NCBI RefSeq assembly: GCF_019925205.1
Contig: NC_083565.1
Coordinates: forward strand, 31,648,241 to 31,712,240
DNA length: 64,000 nucleotides
Direction: 5' to 3'
Origin: Metopolophium dirhodum
Taxonomy: Eukaryota > Arthropoda > Insecta > Hemiptera > Aphididae
Shown here piece by piece: positions 24,985 to 37,800 of the stretch. Below the pieces are notes generated by a model. It worked only from the letters and a program-made list of their open reading frames with translations, searched no databases and was not told the origin of the DNA. The stretch's first letter is position 1; the number at the start of each line of letters is the position of its first letter. The position numbers and the translations under genes are program-made.

Positions 24985-26439
24985 TGTGGCGAATCATTAA
25001 GATAATATTATACTATGGTCTATAACTAATTTAAATACGTTTTTATTTATAATTTTGTTGTACGATATTACAATAATCACACGTATAAAACCATTTACCC
25101 ACAAACAATTTTCTTTATTATTCAGAGAATATTTACTGGGGTAACTTAAAACTGTTCACTATCATTATGCCTACTTAATTTATATTTTTCTATAAGTACC
25201 TTTAGTACCTATAATGATATTTTAAAAATGTATAAATAAATTTTATAAGTTGTTACTTGATTCCAAGAATCTGAAATTTTGAAATTTTTTTTTGGTTATT
25301 AAACTTCAAAATAATGGTTTTAGTTATTTTGTTGTAATTCTAAAAATATTAATGACTTGGAACTTCTTACCACTACTAATAATAATTATTATCAAAGGTA
25401 TCACATAATATACATAACTTGTCTTTATACAATGACATTTTTAAATATCGATTTTTATTTTATGATATTTATGCTACGAACCTATTCACACAATATGTCT
25501 ACGACAATATTGTCTTATTGACTTAGGTATAGCCGTATTATAGGTATATACAATAATATACTATTATATAACTATTGTATATATTAAGTTAATAACAATA
25601 ATATTATAATATAGTACAGTAGATTATGTCGGACGTCGCTATCTCGGATTTGTTATCATCTCTAATTATATTGAAATCATTTTGTTAACTACCATAACAC
25701 ACAATAACATTTTACTGTCCATAACTCGATATAAAATTAAATGTAATCGTTTTTCGTTATATTTAAGAAATAATTAAACGATTGGTCAAAAATATCGATA
25801 ATAATGAATCGTCTTAATTTTTTTTTATTAGTATCAATTATTCAAATTATTTATTTTAATCATTCAAGTTATTTACTAATTTTTTCAATTCGCATGAAAC
25901 TCGGTCTTTTCCCGAACTTTTTCCTATTTCCCTTGAGATTAGACATAACAAGAGTTCACTGTTTACACTATTATATAACAATTAAATAATAAAATTAATT
26001 CGACATTTTCGTCAACAATTAATTCAACTTATAGGTACCGTATCATTGCTATAATACAATTAATTACATTAAAAGAGATATTAATATTGTACATTTCACA
26101 TATTTTGTACAGTATAGATAGTACCTATTAGCCATTAGGTACTTATAATATTAAGGCTCAGAATGGTTTTTAGTATACCATGCAATGATTATTATCATCG
26201 AATACCAATTTAAAACATCAGTGACCAGACGTGACCTACAGTAGGTCTCCTACTAAATTACGACGTACAGTCGATACTTATACTCGGGGGAGAAGTGGCT
26301 CCAAAATTCTTACCGGACTAGCCAAATTTCGACGTACTTTAAATTTTTGTTTGGGAAATATTTTTTTTAAAAAAAGGAGAACATCGCCTTAATGCCGCAT
26401 ACGATTTTTATGACAGCTTTATGTAGTAAATAGTATGAT
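24985..26439. other. AT-rich gene-free stretch
   Basis: No gene, RNA or defined repeat end is visible; the open frames are short and AT-biased. Confidence 0.45.
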
Positions 26440-26722
26440 AGGTGGACCCAGGATTTTACATTAGGTGCACTGGTGCAGCATAGATGGCCTATTTCTAAAT
26501 GTTAGGGGATCGGAGATGTGTACGAAGTTAGATTTACTGAGTATCGATGAACCATAATTTACTTTAGATTATCATATGTATAATTGTTGAAACTAATCTA
26601 AATAATAATTGGTTTTTCTTCATATGATAATATTATAGATGTGATTGTGACTATATAAATACCGCTGTTAGCCTAGGTCGGACTTCCTCCCCTTAATATC
26701 GGGTTGATCATCAAAACTACGA
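26440..26722 (-). repeat. dispersed repeat with empty SINE site
   Basis: Inverted homologue of 14951-15520. Its continuous sequence around 26570-26595 corresponds to the two sides of the SINE at 15108-15380, so this copy records the pre-insertion state. Confidence 0.75.
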
Positions 26723-26739
26723 GCTAATAACCAGTGTTG

Positions 26740-28235
26740 GGTAATTTAATTTTGATAAGTAACACAATTTTCACGCTTTTTTATCCAACAAAAAAAAATT
26801 TATTGATAGTTATTGAAAAAAAACTAAAAAAATTGAAAACTGACAATGTCTTAGCAAGGCTGGGTATTAACGAGTTAAAAAGTTAAAGTTAAGTTAAAAA
26901 GTTACTTTTAGTTTAACTTTTTAACTTAACTAGTTACTTTTGGTTTTTCATTAACTTAACTGTTAACTTACTAAATTTCATTCTTAATTAACGTGAAATT
27001 AACGAGTTAATTTTTCATTTTAAAAAGTAAGTTAAGTTAATTTATTTTGTTTTTAATTTTATAATATTTCACTATTTCAGTCTATTTCGTTTTTATGTCA
27101 AAAAACATGTATCGTAAATTGTTTGAAGTTAAAAATCGAATCTGGGTTATATGGAAATGAAGTATAAACAGTAGGTATATCCTGTAATTTAATTTGGGTT
27201 GGAATAAAATTAAGTACGCTAGCGTTGTATAAACAAATTAACTTATTTTTAACTTAATAAAAAGTTAACAAAAAGTGTGTATTAACTTTTAACTTAACTG
27301 AGTTAACCTATAGTTAAATTAACTTTTAACTTTTAATTTTTTGTTAATGGTGCATATTAACTTAACTTAACCGAGTTAAAAAAAATTATTAACTTGCCCA
27401 CCCTTGTGTCTTAGGTATGTAAACAGACCAAACAGAGCCAAAATATTTTCAAAATTGTATGGTGTATAGAAAATGAAAATATAAACATTTAGTAAAATTT
27501 TCATGTATCTACAGTAACAACAAAATAGTAAAATCGTTACATGAGAAATCGAATGAATATGAAATGTTTTAAAAATATGAATTTCAAACGCTCATAAAAA
27601 TCTAATTCGACTTTCTTGTAGACATTTTGTTTTTGATGAAGTTAGACAAACTTATGGATAATCTTGTATTACATTTTCATATCTTAGATTTATACAGAAC
27701 ATTTTTATGAATTCCCAACTCAAAATTATTACTAAAACTTAATTATCAATAATTTACTATAATTTTCATGATTTTTCCGTATTTTATCAATATTTGAACT
27801 TTAAATGCTTATAAATAAAAATTGTGACTAAGAGTTTTTAATATTTTTAAAATGTCATTGTAAAAAAATAGTAGGAGCCTTGTATTAAATTTTCAAGCTT
27901 TATCAAACAACAAATAAAGTTTTATTGGCATTCATAGAAAAAAAGACTAATAAAATTGGAAACAGAAAATGTTCCTAAACAGTTCGAAACAAATCAAAAT
28001 ATTTTGAAAATTTTATCGTGTATAGAAAAAGCAAATATAAACGACCAGTGAAAATGTCATGTATATACGTTCATTTGTTTAAATATTATACCAAAAACCA
28101 AAATCGATTTTGTCAAAAACCTATTTTGCTTAAAAATTCCCGTCGCTTTCCCATCGAACAAGGTACTATTGAAGAAAATCGATGCAGTTTTACAGCCCCA
28201 AACCGTGATGACAGACACAAAAAAAAAGAATAAAA
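26740..28235 (+). repeat. family A dispersed repeat, interrupted and partly tandem
   Basis: Family A landmarks (GAAAACTGACAATGTC, TCAAAATATTTTGAAAATTT, GTGTATAGAAAATG, CAAAATCGATTTT) occur in order and then begin again. The first copy is split by the hAT MITE at 26855-27406. Confidence 0.75.
26855..27406. mobile_element. hAT-type MITE with 8-bp TSD
   Basis: The left end CAAGGCTGGGTATTAAC and the right end GTTAA..TTGCCCACCCTTG (read on the plus strand) are inverted counterparts. TGTCTTAG borders both sides (26847-26854, 27407-27414). The interior is a run of GTTAACTTAA-like repeats. The tips match the longer hAT element at 7271-8511, which carried the transposase. This is therefore its non-autonomous relative, inserted into a family A repeat. 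Confidence 0.9.
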
Positions 28236-29215
28236 AAAAATCCGGGTAAGTGGATGTCGCTCTGCTGTACAATAGGTTACAAGTAGGTCACTGTAATGGA
28301 TGGTCTTTATTAATTCAATGATATAATATCATTGTATAAGAAAAACGATTCTGAGTGAAAACAGTCAGTCAGCTATATCATAGGCTGACCTACCAAGTAT
28401 ATTTTTTGATATTATTGTGAATAAAGTAATTTATATATAACCTATTTACGTGGAGCCTAAGAGCATTGTTTTCAATTTTCAATCCTTAGCTATAAAAGTT
28501 GAACATTTTATAAATTTTAACTACAAAATAATTATTAAATTATAAATTTGATAAATGTTGTCAAAATTTGAACTTTAAATGCTTATAAAAAAAATTGTGC
28601 CTATGTATTTTTAATATTTTTCAACTGCTATTAGAACGATATATTATCAGGAGCCTTATATTAAATTTTCAAGCTTTTTTAACCAACAAATAAAATGTTA
28701 TTGATATTTATAGAAAAAAACAATTTAAAAAAAGGAAACTGAAAATGCCTGTAAACAGCTCAAAATAAGTCAAAATATTTGGAAAATGTTACGGTGTATA
28801 GAAAATGCTAATATAAACATTCAGTCAGCATTTCATGTACCTACGATCAATTGTTTTAGAGTTGCACCAAAAACCAAAATCCATTTTCTCGAAAACAGAT
28901 TTGGCGTAAAAATTCCCGTTTTCACTTAATTTTTCTTTTGTTTTTCACGTCGCTTTTGAAAACTACTGGGAAATTTTTACTTTTGACCCACCAAAGTACC
29001 AACTAGATTCACTTTCCTATCAGAAAAGTTACTGTCGAAGAAAATCCAAGCTCTTTTACTGTCCTAAAAGGTGATGACAGACACAAAAAAAAAAAATAAA
29101 AAAAAAAACACACATCATTGTAAAATTAATACATAATTCATCGCTTTGTTTAGAATCTAAAATACATATCAATGTAAAATCAATACATTCATCGTTCCAC
29201 TCAGAATCTAAAATG
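28236..29215 (+). repeat. family A dispersed repeat, near full-length copy
   Basis: Runs from GGGTAAGTGGATGTCGCTCT through AATGATATAATATCATTG, CCTATTTACGTGGAGCC, AACTTTAAATGCTTATAAA and AAGTACCAACTAGATTCAC to the tail CACACATCATTGTAAAAT..ATTCATCG..CAGAATCTAAA. The tail is itself duplicated at the end. Other copies at 60330-61340 and 50040-50620 share this order. No coding frame is conserved. Confidence 0.8.
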
Positions 29216-29664
29216 CATATATTACAGCGTTACTGGCTACTGCATTAGTTATTTCGTTACAGTAGTTATTGTAATTTTCTTTACTCTGCAATTGACAACT
29301 AAGTTCATGAAGATATATAAATTATAAAATATCTACCTTATGAATAATTATATGATTTTAACCAATAAAATAACGTGGTGGTTGAAAGGTCAGGTGCAGC
29401 ACAGATTTATTTGGCCTCGATTCGTATAGTTTAATTCATCACCGATAAGCCGTAATGTCCTATCCAGTACTTTATTATCTATGAATATTGCACATACACA
29501 GATGTTTAATATTATAATATAGACAATATTCATTGTTATGTCCTCATCTAAATAAACTGTTCAATCGGCTCGGACGACACCCATCATCGACCCTCGGCCC
29601 GATCTGGACTGAAACAGCATTCTCCCTGCGTACGCCTTGGGTGACATTCATACTAATGAGTAGA

Positions 29665-30334
29665 GCTAGGATTTTAATGACCTAAAAAATACCCAAAAAT
29701 GCACTAAAAAAAATGCAAAAATGACCTAAAAACTCTAAAAAATGAACTTAAAAAATGACCAAAAAATGTACTTAGATGAGTGAAAAAATTTATTTTTAAA
29801 ATATTAATTAATAAATATGATTTATGAATAAAATAGGTATAAATTTGACTTGTGAATTCAACCGCTTCCTGGTATAATTATTCTGAAAAATCAATAAAAT
29901 CATATTATATTAAAATAAATTAATGAAAAATATGTCATATTTTTTTACCTGTACACATATTATTGCATTGCATAATTAGATGATTCTTAAGATTTTCAAA
30001 CAGGAAGCTGCGACGGCGGTCAGATAAAATGTTTTTATATGAAGAAAAACTTCGTTCAACGTCCACAGAAGTAACAGGGGCATATTTGAAATGAACCATA
30101 TCATTTAAAGTTAGGTCTTCCGGAATACCATCTCTACTTGCATTTTCACCGTCCAGAATAGCAGATATATTTTTTAAAACTTTGACCCATTATTTTTCAT
30201 CAAAACATTATTCAGTTTGTTTGATATTGTTTCTCCGATTACATTAGGAGCAAGGGACAATGTAGTTTCAATTTGTTTAATTGTATTAATAGTTTCTGAT
30301 AATAAGACTCCAGAAGCCTCCAGCTTTTTTATTT
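29665..30334 (-). mobile_element. hAT transposon 3' fragment with transposase C-terminus
   Basis: Bases 29949-30334 encode on the minus strand a hAT transposase end: FKYAPVTSVDVERSFSSYKN, then ILSDRRR and ENLKNHLIMQCN. Upstream text includes LSETINTIKQIETTLSLAPN. A frameshift near 30193 and adjacent stops break the frame. A donor-like CAG|GTAAAA follows the coding block. On its outer side, AGGATTTTAATGACCTAAAA (about 29670) resembles a terminal region also seen at 34862 and 47398. The 5' part of the element was not found. Confidence 0.75.
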
Positions 30335-31089
30335 CTGAAGGAAAACATTAAATTTTTTCGTATTTACTACTAAAGCTACTATTGTATACCTATATAGTTT
30401 TGGGTTCGTTCGATATGTAATCTTATCTTACTTACTCTTAGATTACTTTTTCAATAACAATGGACTGGAGTAGGTGTTATTAGTATTGTCAATTGGCAAT
30501 TACTAATTGCCTATAGGTACTAGTTAGGATAACCTTTACAACAAGTATTAAAAAAGCTTAAAATAAACAAAAATTAGTTAAAATACACAAAATGAACGTA
30601 ATATTTGTAATGAGTTAGTAATGAGCCATATAATATTTAATGTGTGTCAATAATAAATGTAATTTTTAAAATATCTCAGATATATTAATTGTATTCTTAA
30701 TTAGTGTCAAATTATAAGTAATTCAATATTAAACCTATTTTTTCTTATTTCGTTTATCGAATATCTGACAAGTGTTGAATTAGGGCGAGTTAATTAATTA
30801 TATAATTAAATCCTTATATTATAATATATTACGTTTATATGTATTTACATGTGTGTACACACATAATATGTAAGGAGGTAGTGACTTAAAATGTGTGTAC
30901 GCAATATGCATAAATAATAAAACATAATATTATATGAGTAAAAAGAGTTAAATACGTACATATTTATTAATATTAAAATTTGGGCAATATGCGCCACTAT
31001 AGAAAATTATGGACCGGTTGAAAAATATTTCTCAAAGTGCCGAGACTACCCAATCCGGCCCTGTTAAAACTTATCCTAAAGAAACAGTT

Positions 31090-31887
31090 AACATAATAAG
31101 CGTTTAACAAATAATAATTATGAAAATAGTTACAATAACAAATTACTTAAAATATTACTTCAAGTATAGGTACATTCCAGTTCATTTATTATTATATCAT
31201 TGTCTATTTCCATCAAAATTGATTTTTCTATATAATATTTAAACATCATTGATTCTAGATCATCGTTAGTCATAAAGTTTCTCAATCTATTTTTTAACCT
31301 AACCTAACGTTCTTTTTCACGATATTTGATATTCAGCGGGTTAAATATTAGATTATTTAAAAAAGTAGGTACCCACTTTTCCGCCATTTTAATGAAAATG
31401 AAATAATAATTCTTTATTAGTTTATCAATTAGCTTAAGCTTGATTTTTAATTTCTTAGACAGTGGACAGTCTACTTTTTTTAGTGTTACGCTGGTTAAAA
31501 ATCGGAGCTTTATTTCGAATTACATACAAAAAAAAAACACACGTCATTGTAAAATCAATATAGGTATTCATCAATCCGCTCAGAATTATTCAAAAACAAT
31601 TGTATGTAATAATAGAAAATCTGCAATTTATTAGCAACAGTCAATTTTCAATATTGTTTGGTGGTCCCTTAGTCGTTGAAGTTTGTGCGACAAAGACGTG
31701 ATGTAGGCCAAATAGGCTATACTATACGTTCGCGGTTCGAATGAATTATTTAAATATTTTTTAAAGTAGCTAATATATACTATTATATAAAACATTATTC
31801 GTTATTTTAGAATTTTTCTGTATAGTAAAATTCCATTTTTTTTTTTTACAATTTTATAAAAAATAAAAAAATAAAGAAATCAATAAA
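31090..31887. other. spacer 3' of the MFSD6-like gene
   Basis: Contains a family A tail fragment at about 31535-31590 (CACACGTCATTGTAAAATCA) but no gene. The expected 3' UTR of the transporter falls here; no convincing polyadenylation signal is placed. Confidence 0.4.
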
Positions 31888-34800
31888 TTAGATTTCGATA
31901 TCAACGTCATCATTTTTCTGGTTATTTTCTGTCATAGGCACTGCGACAAAATCATAATTTTTCAAATCTTTAGTCAATCCAAAACGGTTGCTTAGTATGT
32001 TTAAAAAGCACAACATAGCAGAACTGTAGGCGAAAAATCGAAACGACCACACTCCACCATATGAACCGAATAAAAATCCACCCAGTAGACTACCTAAAGA
32101 TTCACCTGTAAAACATAATCCATTTTAAAATCGTGTTAGGTATAATGTTTTTATACAACGAATCAAATCAAATTAAAATTTTAAACTGAAAGATTAACTT
32201 GTAAAAATAAATACGTATAGGTATTTAAATATTATTTTTACGTATATCATTTGCATTACCTAGGGCCTCTAAACATTTTCGACATTACAAAAGTTAAATG
32301 TATACTATACTGTAGCTATGGTTTGTTAAAATAAATCAAATTATTTTTCTGAGTAATCACTGTAGTTTTTGAAAAAACTTTATCCATGTATATAATATAT
32401 CGGGTCCACTCAGTACCAACAGGAAAAAAAAGTGCAAATTATAAATAATATGATTTACCAATTAATGGTAATAATACCATTTTACACAATTGTTAAGATA
32501 TTTTTATTGTTATATTAATTTGATTTACCATAGTTATGAGTCATAACCTAACTGATTAGAACTACTCTCATCTCAGCATGATAGCCATAATGGCTTGGAG
32601 GTGACTACATCTCTTCAGTTGTAATGATAACTTTTTTGTTTTTGTGTAATATTTTTGTAATTGGAATTTTTTTAATAAATTAATAATTATTATTATAATG
32701 TTTGCGCAAATGCCACCAAATATGTAATTTAAATGTCTATTTAAACTAACCATCTAGTAACCAGTAGCGTATCGAGGGTTTTTCATCGGAAGGGGGATAT
32801 AAAGATTTTAATAGACATATCAGTAAACACATATATTCATATTATTATATATTTGTTGTATTCTGTACACAATTTGGTCTCCATGTAGATATGCTACCAC
32901 TGGTAACAACACGTCAACAAATCATATAATATTTTATTATGATTGTATACATTTATTATTAATATGAATTCATTTTGTCCAAGAATATTTAACTAAATAG
33001 GTAACAGATTCCTGATAAATGCGTTCGATAATAATGACGTTGTCATTATAAAATTGATTTTTTCGAATAATCGTCAATTCGGTACATAATAATAATTACT
33101 CTAAAAGACTTTCATACATTTCCATGTTTTCCTGGTTGTATTGTATGCTAGTTAAACACACAATTCGTTTCACAATGCGAAAACAAATAAAATTCGAAAC
33201 ATTCATAGTGTTTAATTATTGCTAATACATATTTTATATTTTTGAGTGTTTAGTTTAGAGCATATTTTAATTATTATAAGGTAATATTTTGTGGTGAACT
33301 ATGAACATATTCAATATTTTCCTAAATTGATACATATAGAAGGAAATGAAACTATAACAGAAACTTTTATTGTATTTGTACATAAAAACTTATATAGGAA
33401 TCTAGTAACTCTACCAATTTTATATCTCTGTTTCAACACGGGAAATTTTAATTTTGATGTAAGACATTTACACAAATTATGATAGAATATCGTAATATTA
33501 TATTTTTGTGTAATACTCATAGTCTATGCCTACGCTCTATTACAGTGTTTGGAAGTAAAGGATTCCTGTAACGAATTCCTTCTTAAAGAACGGCACGATG
33601 AACGAATTCCTTTTTATAAAAAAAGAACGAGGAAATGAACTAGTTCTTTTTTTCAAGGAAAAATAAAAAAATTGTTCGTTCCTTTCTAGTTCCAATAATT
33701 TACACAGATAATTATGTAAATAATTTAAATTAAGATTTTATTTTAATGTGTATAATGTATATTGCTAATTAGTGATCGTTATCGAGTATCGACGTTAAGA
33801 CAATCGGCCTACGTTAGCCAACAATTTAATTTTGAAGAAAATCTCAAAATAGAATTATAAAATATGTACCTACCTATACTTATAGTTATATATTATAATT
33901 AAAAATTAAAGAAGTATGCATATGAAAAAAACAACATAAGTGATTAAATAAGAATTTTTATTTTATTTGGAACTAAAAAAGGAACTCGTTCATTTTCCAA
34001 AGGAACGAATTCTTTTTTTTTTAAGGAACAAGGAACGGAACGAATTCCTTTTTATAAGAAACTTGCCAAATACTGCTCTATTATAGTTATATACATATTA
34101 ACATGTTACTTTTTAAATAGGTAATCCAACATAATGGTTACATTGTACCTATATTTTATTATCGTGGGCGAGATGAGTGGGCTTATAACTATTATCACAC
34201 TTATAAGATAATGTAAATTTTAATAATTATTTAAAACATTTATGTACTGCAATAGTTGAGTTAGTTAAATAAAATTAGTTAATACTATTTATTAATTACT
34301 ATTTATAATGCTAATATATTATGAAGTTCCACCTATGCGTGGCTATCTACTTCACAACAAAAATTTAATATAAACTTCCTCTTAAGTGTTTTTAGCGATA
34401 ACAAAAAAAAGTTTACTTTTTTTTTTAAAGTTAAAATGTTGACAAAAATCATCAAGATCAAGAACATTTGTAAATTATTTATAATTTATACAATAATTTA
34501 TAAAATGCTTTCAACTTTTATAGCCAAGCTTGAAAATTTGACACAAAATTTTTTGGAGCTAAAAAATACACAAGCGCAATACTTTTTTTATACTCATTCC
34601 AAGTTCAAATTTGGTCGAAATTAGATATTTAAAAGAAGAATAACGATTTTAGTTTTTTTTTTTTGTAATCTAAAAATATTATTCATGGGTCCCTACTTGA
34701 AACTTTTAAAGTTTATTAATAATTATTATATTCTATACACACAATTACATTTACAAATGCAATATTTTCGGAAAAAAATAACTAAACCTACTGTATCACT

Positions 34801-37800
34801 AATAGTTAAATAAATAACTTTAATAACAATAAAATCATAAATTATGCTTGGCAATAAATTCAGGCCTTGGATTTTAATGCCTTAAAAAAATGCTATTATG
34901 CCCTAAAAATTTTAAATAATAAACTAAAAAAATGCAACAATTTTATTTAGTTTTTAATAAATTTGATACAAATTCTATTATAAATTTGGTTTACATAAAA
35001 TATCGATTTAAAGGATTTTAAAAAAGTATTACAGATAGAACTGATCGTATTGGACTTTTTTAATCTGGAAGTACAAATTTTTTATATTCATAAATTATTA
35101 TTTTTTTTTATTGGTTTAGATGATATAATTATTTACCTGTATATAGTTATAGTTTGTTTAATTTATATAAAAATCATGTAAAAGCATGTAAAAATCTTAA
35201 AATAAATTTTCAAAATCGCCACAAAAATCCTAAAATGTTCTAAAAAACGAAAAATGACCTTAAAATTTAAAATCGTCAAAAAATGCTAACATTTTCAAAA
35301 AAAAGTACCGATTTGCCTACATATTTTTATTTATTATTATTCGTGCGTGAGATCATTCCCAATGAAAATCGTAGTATTTTTCATGATACCTATTATGAAT
35401 CGATAATGATACCACTAAGTTGATTTCTTCATTTTATTTTGTTAGAGCATTTCACCCAGTGTTGGGAAGGAACGCGTTCCTTTTATAGGAACGAAGCTCG
35501 GAACGCGTTCCATTTAAAATATAGGAACGAGGAACGGGAACGAGTTCCTATTTTGAAGGAACTTGAACGAAAATTTCCGTTCCTCAAATAATGAAAAAAT
35601 TTTAACACGTTGAGTGCCACAGTATATTTTATGAAGCGCATATAGTGTGTTTCCGCGCCAAAACTGAGCCGCGACGCCGTCGGTCGACTACGTGTCGTGT
35701 TCCGGGTCGTTTCCGGTTCCGCGCGCCAAATTAGTTCTTCTCAAACAAAACAAAATGTCAGTATAAAAATATTTTTTCAAATAAATTGAATTAAAAAAAA
35801 AAACAGATTGTTGTATCATACTATGTCCTATACTCCTATGGGCTATAAGCCTATAACCTATAGCATATCTCTATGTGTGGTGTATCGTGTATAGTACACA
35901 CTATACACTGTATACTATACTACTATAGTAATATACATGTATAATATTATGCAATTATGCAATATGAATGTATATATATAAAGTTTCAAGTCTACGCTAT
36001 ACAACTTTTGAATTATAACAAAAAAAATCTAAGACAAATCATTTTTGTTAAAAATCGGTGCTCCTAGAAAGGAGTGAGTTAACCGATTTCAGTGGTGGTC
36101 AATGGTGTTTTTTGCGAAAAATGTTTAAGTCAGAAATAATCGGTTAACTCTCTCGGTTCGATTATTTCTGACTTAAAAATTGTTCGCAAAATACACCATT
36201 GACCACCACTCAAATTGCAAAAAAAGGAACATGAAGGAACGGGAACGCGTTCCTTTTTAAAAAGGAACGGGAACGCGTTCTTTTTTCGGGACAGGAAAGA
36301 GGAACGGGAACGAGTTCCTTTCTTACAGTAGGAACGAGGAACGGGAACGAGTTCCTTTTTAAAAGGAATTTTCCCAACACTGATTTCACCTTGCTTTATA
36401 GAAACACTTAATCTCAAGTGTATAAAAATATTTCCATAGTTTACCAATGCCATCGAAAAGTATTATTATCCCGATTATATTGTTCGTGGAGTCGTCGGGT
36501 GACATAATTTTCGCGTACAACATTTTCACCAACCCTCCCAATGCATATGACACGCCATTCAGTAGCTAGCTCTATTGCAATGATCCAAGCTGGATTCCAG
36601 ATGACTGTGTAAAAATACATCCTGGTGATCATGTAAAAGCATGTAAAAATCTTATAATTAAATTTCTAATTACAATTTGAATTTAGGAATAGGCTCCTTA
36701 ATATATTGTTTTGAAAACTGATAAAAAATATTAAAAATCCATACTAACTATTTTTTTTTTATAAGCATTTAAAGTTCAAATATAGATAAAATACGTAAAA
36801 TTCACAAAAATGTGCAAAATATTTTGAGTTTGAAATTCATAAAAACTTTCTATTTTAATTGAAGATTTGAAAATGTAATATAAGATTCCTAATAAGTATG
36901 TCAATCTTAATCAAAAAAAAAAAAAAAAAATGTCTACTAGCAGATTAAATAAAATTGTTATGAACGTTTTAAGTTCATATTTTTACAATATCGGATATTG
37001 GATATTCACTCGATATTTCTCATGTAGCGTATTTATTATTTTACATGAAAATTTCACTGAATGTTTATATTTTTATTTTCTATACACCATACTTTTTTGA
37101 AAATATTTTGACTCTTTTTGAGCGGTTTACGAGCATTGCCAGTTATCAATTTTTTTAATTTTTTTTTCTATAATTGTCATTAACATTGTATTTGTAAGGT
37201 AAAAATGGGTGAAAATTTAATAAAAGGCGCTCCTGAATCCTAATATATTGTTACAATAGCAGTTAAAAAATATTAAAAATACATAGGCACAATTTTAAAA
37301 AACATTTTAAGTTTAAATTTTAAATTATATATGAATTAATAACTTGATATTCTTTTCAATAATAATATTACTAGTTTTTCACTGATTTTATTACCTACCT
37401 ACTTTTTATACCATGTTAAAGCATTCTTGGGGGAGGGGATGGGGGACAAATGTTTTCTGCAGAATATCAACTTATATTTTAAGGAATTGTTAGTTTCATT
37501 CAAAAGAGGGTCGTGATGATGAACACATAGTTTTTATAAAATATGCTGTACATATATTTAGTTATAAAAATGTTTTTATTATGATATATAATTAAATTAA
37601 GTTTAAATTACATTTTAAAGATGTTCAATATAAATGTAAACAGAAAATTGATACCAATAAAATTGAATTTTTTCCTTCACTTAGGATTTAAGTACCCACG
37701 TATATTGATTAAACAAGAAATATTTTTGTTTTAAGGCAATGAAAACATTTAAAAAAAAAAATAACTGAGAAAGTTTTTTTCTGCAGTAGATTCTATCTCG

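Noticed and set aside
28018..28272. Pair of 71-codon ORFs on opposite strands
   Set aside because: Inside family A repeat; the frames are not kept in other copies.
31655..31735. tRNA-like or SINE-like segment with GGTTCGAAT
   Set aside because: The B-box-like motif is present but no cloverleaf, A-tail or convincing A box could be made.
36130..36453. 107-codon minus-strand ORF rich in KKER/VPV repeats
   Set aside because: It is the GGAACG/GTTCC subterminal repeat of the hAT MITE read as protein.
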